Below, piece by piece: positions 45,301-49,660 of a stretch of DNA of 64,000 nucleotides (position 1 is the stretch's first letter; the number at the start of each line of letters is the position of its first letter). The DNA is from Branchiostoma floridae (lineage: Eukaryota; Chordata; Leptocardii; Amphioxiformes; Branchiostomatidae), in assembly GCF_000003815.2 (NCBI RefSeq), contig NC_049996.1, positions 4,282,525 to 4,346,524 on the forward strand, in the 5' to 3' direction. The translations under genes were made by a program, and so were the position numbers. The notes below the pieces were generated by a model. It was given only the letters and a program-made list of their open reading frames with translations. It ran no database searches and was not told where the DNA came from.

Positions 45301-46229
45301 GTCGACCTGGAGACCCCAGCTGAAGTCTCCGATGACGTGGTGAAGGTCGACGTGGAGACTCCAGCTGATGTCTCCGATGACGTGGTGAAGGTCGACGTGG
45401 AGACCCCAGCTGAAGTCTCCGATGACGTGGTGAAGGTCGACCTGGAGACCCCAGCTGAAGTCTCCGATGACGTGGTGAAGGTCGACGTGGAGACTCCAGC
45501 TGATGTCTCCGATGACGTGGTGAAGGTCGACGTGNNNNNNNNNNNNNNNNNNNNNNNNNNNNNNNNNNNNNNNNNNNNNNNNNNNNNNNNNNNNNNNNNN
45601 NNNNNNNNNNNNNNNNNNNNNNNNNNNNNNNNNNTGACGTGGTGAAGGTCGACCTGGAGACCCCAGCTGAAGTCTCCGATGACGTGGTGAAGGTCGACAT
45701 GGAGACCCCAGCTGAAGTCTCCGATGGCGTGGTGAAAGTCGACGTGGAGACCCCAACTGAAGTCTCCGATGATGTGGTGAAGGTCGATGGAAAGACCCCA
45801 GCTAAAGTCTCCAATGACGTGGGGAAGGTCGACGTGGAGACCCCAACTGAAGTCTCCGATGACGTGGGGAAGGTCGATGGAAAGACCCCAGCTGAAGTCT
45901 CAGAGACAACTCGCGACATCCCTGTCGGGCCGCTCACCCGCTTGGAGGCCGCCGTGAAAGAGCAGACCTCCTGCCTACGTCACCTGATCCGCATTGGTAA
46001 GGAGCAGGCGATGAAGACTGAGCAGCAGCTGGAGGAGCTGAACCGCATCACTAAGGAGCAGGCCGTGAAGAACGAGAAGCAGCTGGAGGAGCTGACCAAG
46101 GCGTTGAAGGGTGACCAGGAGTTGTCCGATTACACCCTGCTGACCAAGGTCCTGGACAGGCTGTGCCTTGTCCTGTACGTCATCAGCGTTGCCGTGACCG
46201 TGCCTATGACCATGTATATGGGCAAGTAG
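6137..46229 (+). CDS. Mosaic Cys-loop ligand-gated ion channel with CUB/kringle/LDLa/Frizzled/Sushi ectodomain (23 exons)
   Basis: Proposed join: 6137-6203, 11318-11531, 12067-12215, 14454-14699, 14881-15118, 15500-15621, 18522-18738, 19020-19132, 20462-20696, 23169-23302, 25428-25733, 28041-28286, 29428-29544, 32009-32249, 33024-33175, 34442-34654, 41089-41277, 41908-42035, 42138-42244, 43024-43208, 43452-43769, 44083-44215, 44575-46229. Every exon has AG before and GT after, and the phase leaving each exon equals the phase entering the next. This gives about 1,357 residues before the last exon and roughly 1,900 in total. The product would be a membrane channel of the nicotinic/5-HT3 (pentameric) superfamily with about 1,000 residues of secreted-protein modules ahead of the ligand-binding domain. 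Splicing is inferred and no transcript was available. Two adjacent genes wrongly joined is the main alternative, but the first in-frame Met with a signal peptide is at 6137 and none precedes the channel domain. A one-base deletion near 45173 breaks the frame in the last exon. Confidence 0.75.
7733..7890. repeat. Interspersed repeat, copy 2
   Basis: Second copy of the repeat at 4120-4260, same orientation. It lies in the first intron of the channel gene. Confidence 0.6.
8055..10375. repeat. Satellite-like tandem array, ~365-bp unit, arranged as ~729-bp dimers
   Basis: The landmark taagcaaatt falls at 8061, 8426, 9088, 9454 and 9817. Spacings are 365, 662 (363 once the inserted SINE and its target duplication are removed), 366 and 363. 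Units alternate between two subtypes, giving a dimeric higher-order repeat. A sixth unit is internally truncated near 10155, and the last one ends at about 10375 where a Penelope-like fragment begins. Confidence 0.85.
8732..9041 (+). mobile_element. tRNA-derived SINE with 11-bp target duplication
   Basis: The 5' head (8748-8818) is tRNA-like, with an A box (tagtgggtagagt), a TGC-like anticodon loop and a B box (gagttcgatcccc). The tail ends in a T-rich stretch. ACACTGGTTAA flanks it at 8732-8742 and 9031-9041. The same site without the insert is present in the neighbouring satellite units (about 9760 and 10112). A second copy lies at 31559. Confidence 0.85.
10376..10818 (+). mobile_element. 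Penelope-like element, 3' end fragment
   Basis: Closely resembles 47700-47940: a GC-rich start with a run of C, then ttagctcctgcaactaaaac, then the terminal segment ending gtctaacctacatcgacg. The family is identified from the 46566-47940 copy, which still has reverse transcriptase and GIY-YIG parts. This copy retains a hammerhead-like motif that the 3' end at 47880 has lost. Confidence 0.75.
10684..10725 (+). ncRNA. Hammerhead ribozyme variant (minimal stem III) of the Penelope-like element
   Basis: Read in order: GTCA (stem I), core CTGACGA, extra A, GGATAG, loop TGTATT, CTATCC (stem II, six perfect pairs), GAAA, C, cleavage triplet GTC, TGAC (pairs with GTCA). Stem III is reduced to AC/GU with no loop. 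Such shortened hammerheads are known from Penelope-like retroelements and are thought to act as dimers. The core matches the hammerhead consensus. Confidence 0.7.
11318..12215 (+). CDS. Exons 2-3: CUB domain 1
   Basis: Exon 2 (11318-11531, phase 1 in, 2 out) starts [11 protein letters not shown], then [16 protein letters not shown] and ends in [10 protein letters not shown]. Exon 3 (12067-12215, phase 2 in, 1 out) carries [18 protein letters not shown] and GFQFSY. The CUB signature (CGG, SPNYP, CEW, FVRFTSD, GF) is clear. Only the first cysteine pair is present; the second disulfide of typical CUBs is missing, as in all four CUBs of this gene. CUBs are extracellular beta-sandwich binding modules. 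The exon 3 end could also be 12197 (donor gtgaca), as other copies end nearer there; both are phase 1. Confidence 0.88.
12265..12590 (+). repeat. Interspersed repeat, opposite-orientation partner at 32365-32695
   Basis: From ccctaattgacgcagccgca to the stretch around gacacttgagatagagggc. The reverse complement of the same sequence appears at about 32365-32695. Family not recognised. It begins about 50 bases after exon 3. Confidence 0.7.
12893..13175 (+). mobile_element. tRNA-derived SINE (second family), copy 1
   Basis: A tRNA-like head (gcgtaactggtagagcat, then gagttcgatacccgccgtg) is followed by a conserved body (gacgttgtgcccttgg, acctgacttcggtcaggg). It matches the copy at 25028-25300 over most of its length. 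It is not a functional tRNA gene because it lacks a closed acceptor stem. Confidence 0.75.
13468..13936. mobile_element. MITE with CAGTCAAACCTGCCCAAG inverted repeats, TA target duplication, copy 1
   Basis: The element spans 13470-13934. It begins CAGTCAAACCTGCCCAAG and ends with a close complement, and TA is found at both flanks. TA duplication and this style of end suggest a Tc1/mariner-group (pogo/Tigger-like) non-autonomous element. There is no transposase frame. A second copy lies at 30947-31408. The start of the repeat is duplicated inside this copy near 13504. Confidence 0.7.
14454..14699 (+). CDS. Exon 4: kringle domain 1
   Basis: One 246-base exon, phase 1 on both sides. All six kringle cysteines are present: [46 protein letters not shown]. 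It has the length and order of a complete kringle, a triple-loop disulfide module that binds proteins or ligands outside cells. A possible lysine-site DxD motif is replaced by DPST. The same 246-base size is seen in kringle 2 (exon 12). Confidence 0.92.
14881..15621 (+). CDS. Exons 5-6: CUB domain 2
   Basis: Exon 5 (14881-15118) opens [19 protein letters not shown] and has [16 protein letters not shown]. Exon 6 (15500-15621) has [16 protein letters not shown] and GFQASYTAI. Phases are 1-2 then 2-1, as in the other CUBs. The donor of exon 5 lies inside the target duplication of a Penelope-like insertion (15113-15363). The donor now next to the exon reads gtacgt, while the ancestral gtaatg context sits 242 bases downstream at 15361. 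Confidence 0.88.
15113..15363. mobile_element. Penelope-like insertion made of two inverted terminal fragments, 9-bp target duplication
   Basis: GTACAGGTA occurs at 15113-15121 and 15355-15363. Between them, 15122-15354 is a near-palindrome of two copies of the Penelope-like terminal segment pointing in opposite directions, each with a decayed hammerhead motif (15203-15244 on the minus strand, 15261-15302 on the plus strand). Confidence 0.75.
15203..15302. ncRNA. Two decayed hammerhead-like motifs, head to head
   Basis: Minus strand 15203-15244 has the core CGGACGA; plus strand 15261-15302 has CTAACGA. Both deviate from CTGANGA at key positions, so catalysis is unlikely. GTCA/TGAC stem I and GAAAC-GTC are intact. 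Stem II is built on AACTGG rather than GGATAG yet remains largely paired, which supports a structural RNA origin. Confidence 0.55.
15695..16850 (-). mobile_element. 5'-truncated non-LTR retrotransposon (LINE) with reverse transcriptase C-terminal frame
   Basis: The minus-strand frame 16793-16071 (240 residues) carries hallmarks of the thumb and C-terminal part of a jockey/CR1-group reverse transcriptase: [33 protein letters not shown] and [11 protein letters not shown]. The catalytic FADD-type motif would lie upstream and is absent. The minus-strand 3' end near 15700 shows A/T-rich simple repeats. It sits in the intron after exon 6. Confidence 0.85.
17170..17870. repeat. ~80-bp minisatellite
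   Basis: Eight to nine copies of a unit containing ctagactaactctttcttc, tactctccagccagacac and ggactggacttggatct. Repeat spacing is 77-85 bases. It is followed by a (gttt)n tract at 17945-17975. Short frames over it are repeat artefacts. Confidence 0.85.
18522..19132 (+). CDS. Exons 7-8: CUB domain 3
   Basis: Exon 7 (18522-18738) starts [13 protein letters not shown] and has [16 protein letters not shown] and [10 protein letters not shown]. Exon 8 (19020-19132) has [18 protein letters not shown] and GFSFSYI and is the shortest second half. Phases are 1-2, 2-1. The intron between them contains long (ga)n and (gt)n tracts. Confidence 0.88.
18805..18925. repeat. (GA)n / (GT)n microsatellite
   Basis: Purine (ga)n tract with a g-rich interruption, then (gt)n. 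It lies in the short intron splitting CUB 3. Confidence 0.95.
20462..23302 (+). CDS. Exons 9-10: CUB domain 4
   Basis: Exon 9 (20462-20696) opens [19 protein letters not shown] and has [16 protein letters not shown] and [10 protein letters not shown]. By comparison with CUB 2, the acceptor is the acag ending at 20461; ctcag ending at 20455 is an in-phase alternative adding two codons. Exon 10 (23169-23302) has [17 protein letters not shown] and [13 protein letters not shown]. The intron between them (2.5 kb) holds LINE pieces and a 41-bp minisatellite. Confidence 0.88.
20790..21060 (-). mobile_element. LINE reverse transcriptase C-terminal tail fragment
   Basis: Read on the minus strand from about 21060 down, the frame gives [26 protein letters not shown] and a short Cys-rich end. 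This is the usual tail seen after the reverse transcriptase of many LINEs. Fragmentary; it may belong to a different element from the neighbouring endonuclease piece. Confidence 0.55.
21050..21860 (-). mobile_element. LINE APE-type endonuclease domain, decayed
   Basis: On the minus strand the domain starts near 21850 with [12 protein letters not shown], the usual LINE endonuclease opening. Later come [52 protein letters not shown] and, after a stop, ADSDHHLV. The order of motifs (WNVRT, GDLN-like, IDH, SDHH) matches an apurinic-endonuclease fold. Stops and frameshifts show it is dead. Confidence 0.8.
21893..23088. repeat. 41-bp minisatellite, ~29 copies
   Basis: Units read like ggagccgtcatggtgcctgc followed by tgctaggctaggctttcatca. 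Variation is confined to a few positions (ctgc/cttc, aggc/agac/agtc and a one-base deletion in ctttcat). The array lies in the intron between exons 9 and 10. Confidence 0.95.
23340..24990. mobile_element. Probable DNA-transposon debris with CGGTCACAAA-type ends
   Basis: gtaaagctccggtcacaaa at 23454 and the complement of gtgaagccccggtcacaaag at about 24968-24986 form an inverted pair, each followed inward by a cgtacga motif. A related motif (gcgcggtcacataggc) occurs at about 23346. No transposase frame is intact and no target duplication is clear. A minus-oriented element end with (att)n lies inside at about 24078-24420. Confidence 0.45.
25020..25308 (+). mobile_element. tRNA-derived SINE (second family), copy 2, 8-bp target duplication
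   Basis: GTTCAATT flanks the element at 25020-25027 and 25301-25308. The head is tRNA-like (gcataactggtagagcggtc) and the end is poly-A. It matches 12893-13175. Confidence 0.8.
25428..25733 (+). CDS. Exon 11: GCWRD-type cysteine-rich domain
   Basis: Single 306-base exon, phase 1-1. Key stretches are [80 protein letters not shown] and GNEVFKI. It has four cysteines. I recognise this pattern (GCWRD, RAIP, CxxxA, ACxxxGxGGPxxNxV) from invertebrate extracellular proteins and consider it related in style to WSC/lectin-like modules, but I cannot name a family with certainty. Confidence 0.75.
26044..27640 (-). mobile_element. Decayed LINE (endonuclease and linker), interrupted by a second LINE
   Basis: The minus strand from about 27640 to 27151 carries an endonuclease piece (GGDLNA near 27530, further motifs broken by stops). 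It continues at 26504-26044 with [21 protein letters not shown] and [18 protein letters not shown], a typical linker between endonuclease and reverse transcriptase. The frame reads through if 26512-27150 is removed. Confidence 0.7.
26505..27150 (+). mobile_element. LINE 3' fragment nested in the minus-strand LINE
   Basis: TTTCAAC flanks at 26505-26511 and 27144-27150. The plus-strand frame to the stop near 26994 includes [19 protein letters not shown], then [18 protein letters not shown] and the Cys-His knuckle [20 protein letters not shown]. The 3' end reads aataaaactttattgtcatt. The C-terminal zinc-knuckle frame at 49022-49483 is the same family. Confidence 0.75.
28041..28286 (+). CDS. Exon 12: kringle domain 2
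   Basis: 246 bases, phase 1-1. Six cysteines: [53 protein letters not shown]. It is closest to kringle 1 in exon size and in the QRWD and LEENYCRNP motifs, so the two probably arose by exon duplication. A Penelope-like fragment starts about 16 bases after its donor. Confidence 0.92.
28300..28620 (-). mobile_element. Penelope-like terminal fragment (minus orientation)
   Basis: It begins gtaggttagacatccaggta at 28309, the complement of the Penelope-like 3' end, and continues with the shared gagttactcaagcaac block. A decayed hammerhead-like motif lies at 28381-28421 (minus), with stem II mutated and the cleavage triplet changed from GTC to GTA. Confidence 0.7.
28795..29215. mobile_element. Possible hAT-like MITE
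   Basis: gaggtaccggtac near 28797 pairs with gtaccggtacccatccctag at 29194-29213. The interior has many caggtcc/ggacctg inverted repeats. The right end resembles hAT ends (tagggatggg read outward-in). The left end is degenerate and no 8-bp duplication is clear. Confidence 0.4.
29428..29544 (+). CDS. Exon 13: LDL-receptor class A domain
   Basis: 117 bases, phase 1-1. Reads [16 protein letters not shown], then [19 protein letters not shown]. All six cysteines and the calcium-binding acidic end (DGSDES) are present, giving a complete module of normal length. LDLa modules bind lipoproteins and many other ligands outside the cell and need calcium to fold. Confidence 0.92.
29880..30540. repeat. 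GC-rich foldback sequences (two hairpins)
   Basis: A first inverted repeat is centred near 29925, with arms gagtcggccggcc and ggccggccgactc plus neighbouring aaacatt/aatgttt. A second, with arms of about 150 bases, is centred near 30372 and spans 30217-30530: ctggaatccagtctacttgt on the left returns as acaagtagactggattccag on the right. There are no coding frames. It lies in the intron after the LDLa exon. Confidence 0.75.
30947..31408. mobile_element. MITE with CAGTCAAACCTGCCCAAG inverted repeats, TA duplication, copy 2
   Basis: The element spans 30949-31406, flanked by TA. It is similar along its length to 13470-13934. It contains a (ccccct)n tract near the right end. Confidence 0.7.
31549..31891 (+). 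mobile_element. tRNA-derived SINE (first family), copy 2, 10-bp target duplication
   Basis: TATGGACAAA flanks at 31549-31558 and 31882-31891. The head and body match 8743-9030. Not a tRNA gene. Confidence 0.85.
32009..33175 (+). CDS. Exons 14-15: Frizzled-type cysteine-rich domain
   Basis: Exon 14 (32009-32249, phase 1-2) reads [20 protein letters not shown], then [13 protein letters not shown]. Exon 15 (33024-33175, phase 2-1) reads [16 protein letters not shown], then [15 protein letters not shown]. The order [26 protein letters not shown] is that of the Frizzled/ROR/MuSK domain, which binds Wnt ligands or lipids. Only six of the usual ten cysteines remain; the ones normally before Y and before the FPxC are replaced. 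It is followed by a kringle, the same order as in ROR receptors. Confidence 0.85.
32365..32695 (-). repeat. Interspersed repeat, minus-orientation copy
   Basis: Reverse complement of the repeat at 12265-12590, ending gcggctgcgtcaattggggtc. It lies in the intron splitting the Frizzled domain. Confidence 0.7.
34442..34654 (+). CDS. Exon 16: kringle domain 3
   Basis: 213 bases, phase 1-1. Six cysteines: [51 protein letters not shown]. It is shorter than kringles 1 and 2 and more diverged. Its position right after the Frizzled module mirrors ROR-type receptors. Confidence 0.9.
34964..37303. mobile_element. CACTA-type DNA transposon remnant, 3-bp target duplication
   Basis: The left end CACTACACGAAAA at 34967 and the complementary right end ttttcgtgtagtg (to 37300) are inverted repeats, with gaatatc repeated a few bases inward on both sides. 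TAT flanks at 34964-34966 and 37301-37303. Sub-terminal regions are dense in gcatatgcagg-like motifs, as is common in CACTA (EnSpm) elements. There is no transposase frame in the 2.33 kb, so it is non-autonomous. Confidence 0.75.
38630..40585. repeat. Two tandem copies of a ~1-kb repeat
   Basis: 38640-39575 and 39655-40585 align throughout, with an offset of roughly 1,005-1,010 bases (for example gacagagtatcgggttacag in both and cctgcaatgaccgcagatga in both). They are moderately diverged and no coding frame is shared. They lie in the intron before the Sushi exon. The stretch 37304-38630 shows nothing recognisable. Confidence 0.8.
41089..41277 (+). CDS. Exon 17: Sushi (CCP) domain
   Basis: 189 bases, phase 1-1. 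Reads [14 protein letters not shown], then [36 protein letters not shown]. Four cysteines, the GYTL block and the near-C-terminal Trp are as in complement-control modules. It is the last ectodomain module before the channel. Confidence 0.9.
41908..43208 (+). CDS. Exons 18-20: Cys-loop channel ligand-binding domain
   Basis: Exon 18 (41908-42035, 1-0) has [16 protein letters not shown] and [14 protein letters not shown]. Exon 19 (42138-42244, 0-2) has [15 protein letters not shown], then [13 protein letters not shown]; the donor is gtatgt at 42245. Exon 20 (43024-43208, 2-1) has [14 protein letters not shown] and the Cys loop [15 protein letters not shown] with exactly 13 residues between the cysteines. 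The loop-A-like IWTPTL and the Cys loop place it in the pentameric channel family. The Trp of loop D, the Trp after the Cys loop and the adjacent loop-C cysteines of acetylcholine receptors are absent. Confidence 0.88.
42315..42935. repeat. (TA)n then GT-rich microsatellite
   Basis: (ta)n at 42315-42380, then long GT/TGTC-rich sequence. Several long frames on both strands here are simple-sequence artefacts. Confidence 0.95.
43452..44215 (+). CDS. Exons 21-22: loop C region, TM1, TM2 pore and TM3
   Basis: Exon 21 (43452-43769, 1-1) has [20 protein letters not shown], then [20 protein letters not shown] (TM1 with its conserved Pro), and TM2 [18 protein letters not shown] into TEVLP. The GDR before TM2 resembles the GEK/GER of cation-selective nicotinic and 5-HT3 subunits, not the PAR of anionic ones. 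Exon 22 (44083-44215, 1-2) is TM3: [20 protein letters not shown]. The topology and order are those of a complete channel. Confidence 0.92.
44575..46229 (+). CDS. Exon 23: intracellular acidic repeat array, amphipathic helix, TM4 and stop
   Basis: Acceptor gataag at 44574. [12 protein letters not shown] follows, then from about 44700 to 45900 more than 20 copies of the 15-residue unit [15 protein letters not shown], then [19 protein letters not shown], a doubled helix segment ([15 protein letters not shown] and [15 protein letters not shown]) and TM4 ([19 protein letters not shown]). Stop 46227-46229. The repeat unit carries one Lys and about five acidic residues. The frame is broken by a one-base loss near 45173; the upstream frame stops at 45203. 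45535-45634 is a gap. The exon position (between TM3 and TM4) is where these channels have their intracellular loop. Confidence 0.85.
44700..45900 (+). repeat. 45-bp coding minisatellite
   Basis: The unit gtgaaggtcgacctggagac plus cccagctgaagtctccgatgacgtg repeats at exactly 45 bases. Copies fall into subtypes (GAC/GGC, CTG/GTG/ATG), some alternating as 90-bp pairs, which points to recent unequal exchange. Confidence 0.97.
45535..45634. other. Assembly gap (100 N) inside the repeat array
   Basis: A round 100-N run, likely of unknown true size, in the middle of the 45-bp repeats. The real number of repeats is therefore unknown. Confidence 1.
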
Positions 46230-46554
46230 AGATAGTAGACTCATGGGGTTGGCCCATCTCAGAAGCGCTTTTGGGATAGAATCACATATTGGATGGAGAC
46301 CTATCCCAGATGTGCTAATCACAGAAGCCCGTCTGGGATAGAAGCGCGTCTGGGTTGACTTGACTTGACTTATGTCGGGTGTCGCTCCTCCCCTGCCACC
46401 CGAACCACTGTAGCAGCACAGAAGACTCTGTCAAGCATCGCTCTTTCCATTTTGTCTGCCTCTAGACCAGTGTCTTTTAAAAAGTTTTCTTATCTAAAAT
46501 GGATTTTAATTGTAGTATGAAGGATAGGCAATGATTTGAATGTGCACAAAGCCT

Positions 46555-47951
46555 ATGTATTTAACACCAAAAAGGAGTTACTCAAGCAACTGGATATGAT
46601 TTTGAAACGGTCAGACGTTTCGGATAGAATCCACTATCCTTCGTCAGTGACACTGAAGTGATCTGGAAGAACAGGTCTTTTTATACTCTAACGATGAATG
46701 AAGACAATTTCAGATGTCCAATAGGAAAAGGTGTAAGAGAATTCAGACTGAAGACAATTGGATTCAAAAGAAAACAAAGGTAAGGCAAAGTCAAGCTGAA
46801 GGCTATCAGTACGTTCAAGGACACTCCCCCACTCAACTGGTTCCGCTATGTAGATGACACTTATTGCAAGCTAAAACAGAGAGTAGCTGATGACTTCTTT
46901 GACCACATCAACCAAGTAGATAAGAACATCAAGTTCACACAGGAGTCAAGTCATGACAACATGCTCCCCTTCCTAGATACCAAAACTATCATAGAGAAGG
47001 ACGGCAGCCTTCAGTTTGAAGTGTACAGGAAACCGACGCACACTGACCAATATCTGGCCTTTGACTCTCACCACCCTTTGGAACACAAACTGGCATTGAT
47101 AAAAACCCTGTATCACCGGGCAGACAGCATTGTTTCCTCTGACAAAGCCAAAACAGAGGAACACAAACACCTCCGGAATGCATTGAACAAATGTGGCTAC
47201 CAAAACTGGACCTTCAACAAAGCCCTCAAACCCTCGGACCACTCAAAGAAAACAGCCAAGTGCAAACCATTGACCGACAGCAAGAAAGCCAACATTACCA
47301 TCCCCTATTTCCAAGGAGTTTCGGAAAAACCCAGAAGGATCTTCCAAAACTTCAACATCTCCACTAACTTCAAACCGCACTGAACCCTCCGACACAAACT
47401 GGTACATCCAAAAGACAGACCACAGAAAGGTACTAAGGCCAATGTAATCTACAGTCTCAAATGCGAAGAACCCAACTGTACCAACACATACATTGGTGAG
47501 ACTAGCCGGCCACTAAAGGCAAGGTACCAAGAACATTGCAAACCCAAGGCCAACGGCTACTCTTCTGCTATTTTCAACCACCTAGAACACAACCAAGGGC
47601 ACTGCTTCAACCTCCAATCTACCGACATCCTAGACCGTGAAGCCCGCTGGGAGTAAGAGAGGCCATACATGAGAGGATATACAATCCCACCCTCAACAGA
47701 AAAGGGGGGCTACACATGGAACTTTCCGGTACTTGGTACATAGCACAACCCCCCCCCCCCCCCCGCAACAAAACTTTTAGCTCCTGCAACTAAAACAACA
47801 GGAGCTAATTCACTCATTTACATTAACTATGTCTTAGCCTTTCTATCCTTGGAATCCAAATTGTCTTCAGCATATACAGTTGCTTGAGTAACTACTTTTT
47901 GGTGTATCGTATTACCTGGATGCCTAACCTACATCGACGGATGTATTTAAC
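46555..47951 (+). mobile_element. Penelope-like retroelement copy with reverse transcriptase and GIY-YIG remnants, 11-bp target duplication
   Basis: ATGTATTTAAC flanks at 46555-46565 and 47941-47951, so the insert is 46566-47940. It starts with an inverted terminal segment (including a hammerhead motif on the minus strand). A frame then gives FRYVDDTYCKLKQRV, FLDTKTIIEKDGSLQFEVYR and KPTHTDQYLAFDSHHPLEHK, the end of a Penelope-type reverse transcriptase. After a stop at 47381 it continues TYIGETSRPLKARYQEH, a GIY-YIG endonuclease core, then a second stop, and ends with the 3' terminal segment. 5' truncated and inactive. Confidence 0.88.
46610..46651 (-). ncRNA. Hammerhead ribozyme variant of the Penelope-like element
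   Basis: On the minus strand: GTCA, CTGACGA, A, GGATAG, loop TGGATT, CTATCC, GAAAC, GTC, TGAC. All pairings of stems I and II are perfect and the core is intact. Same 42-base layout as 10684-10725. Confidence 0.7.
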
Positions 47952-48829
47952 GTTTATTAATTTACTTATCTAACTAATTTATTTATTCATCTATTCGTTT
48001 ATTTTAGCAGGAAGGGCATGCAAATTTAACACTATTCAGGCCGTTTTTTTTGCAATCTGGGACGGGGTGGGCTGTTGAGAATGTGTGCAACAACGATCTA
48101 ACAGAAATAGTAGTTTACGGAATTCTGATGTCAACAGCACTAATGACGTAACAAATTGACGTCATACATATTTAAGCTACCAGCTGAGATCCGCCATCTT
48201 GAATTTAAAAAAATCATTTTCAACAAACAAACTCAAAATTACAATAGATTGAAAGCATTTCTTTTGATGCCTTTGGGAGAACAAAATAAAAGGTATTGAC
48301 GGGTTTCAAGGGAGAATAAATTGGTTATAACAGAGCTCATGATATGGTCCACCATCTTGGATTTTGACCAAGGACGACATTCATGACAACATAAACGTAA
48401 GAAAAATTGATAATGAAAGTTACATTGGACTGCATAGGATGCATTTGATGTAAGAGAATAGGTGTGGTGTACCACCTAAAATCTGGAAACTGCATCGTGG
48501 ACAAAAAATCAGCTAATTTTGTAAAAGATGACTGTTGTCTCAGAAGCCCCCCCCCCCCTCTATCTGAATAGGGTTTAGGCGTTTTCAGTGTGACCTGGGG
48601 ATGAACCCAAACATAGGTAAGGACCCAAAAAAGAGTTACCTTCTTGTGAATATCTTACACCTAAAGCCTAATATGGAAAATCTTCATCTGTAAACTCTTT
48701 TTCCATTCATATCTTCTGGCACTTTACAAATAGACATCTACTTTAAGTATCGATCCGTTGTGTAAATATATCCACACAACCTTGGAGCCAAACTGTCACA
48801 GCTTTACTTAATTTTTATGAACTGTGCTA

Positions 48830-49035
48830 GCTAAATGTACAGCCAGGATTGCCTAACTAGCCAGTGGCTATCACAAACTAAATGTACAGCCAGGATTGCC
48901 TAACTAGCCAGTGGCTATCACAAACTAAATTTACAGCCAGGGCTGCCTAACTAGCCAGTGGCTATCACAAACTAAATGTACAGCCAGGGCTGCCTAACTA
49001 GCCACGGCTATCACAAACTAAATGTGCAGCCAGGG
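48830..49035. repeat. 47-bp minisatellite, ~4.5 copies
   Basis: agccagg recurs at 48841, 48888 and 48935, 47 bases apart, within units such as aaactaaatgtacagccagg and actagccagtggctatcac. It abuts the LINE tail that follows. 47952-48830 shows no gene. Confidence 0.85.
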
Positions 49036-49660
49036 CTATCGCTGGAGACAAGAAATAAGAAGTCTAAGCAAACTAAGTACTTATTGCAGAATAAAAAAAA
49101 AATTCTGTCTTGAAAATTACCCTTTAACTGTTCAAAACAAATCCTTTAGAAATATCATTACGAAACTAAGAATTAGTGCCCACTCCCTACAAATCGAAAA
49201 GGGTAGACATCACAACACTCCAGCCAGTGAGAGACTGTGTCCAACATGCCATGATAATATTGAAAATGAATCCCACTTTATAATGGATTGTCCAACTTAT
49301 GATAGTGAGAGACAAAAAATGTTACAGTCTATTAAATGCAAATCCGATACAATGTTACCACCTACCAAGACAGAAATGTTCAATATGTTACTATCATGTC
49401 CTGCTGATATATCTGCCTATGTCGGTCAATTTATATATAACTCATTTAAAAAACGAGACAATATTGTAACGTTACTATCCTGAACCAGAACATAATGTTA
49501 GCCTGATTGTTAAAACTATATACCATGTGTAAAATAGATTAGTTTCTCTTAGATTTTTAGATACTAGTAACTCATGTAGTTAAATTCTGTATATATTGTA
49601 TGTACAAGTTGCCAAACACTGTATCCTCTACAGTTGTCGTGCAATAAAGTTCTTCTTCTT
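49022..49660 (+). mobile_element. LINE 3' fragment with C-terminal zinc knuckle
   Basis: The frame to the stop at 49483 has ITKLRISAHSLQIEKGRHHN and SERLCPTCHDNIENESHFI, then MDCPTYDSER. This is the same CxxC...H...C arrangement as the fragment at 26713-26994. The 3' end near 49650 has gtgcaataaagttcttcttc. 5' truncated. Confidence 0.75.

Noticed and set aside
44542-45937. Minus-strand frames of over 400 residues
   Set aside because: Antisense of the 45-bp coding repeat; the plus frame has the channel context (TM3 before, TM4 after).
46961-47383. Host gene of 140 residues
   Set aside because: It is the end of a Penelope-type reverse transcriptase inside an element with target duplications.
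48900-49035. CRISPR-like array (short repeats at 47-bp spacing)
   Set aside because: Repeats are contiguous, with no unique spacers, and the context is eukaryotic.
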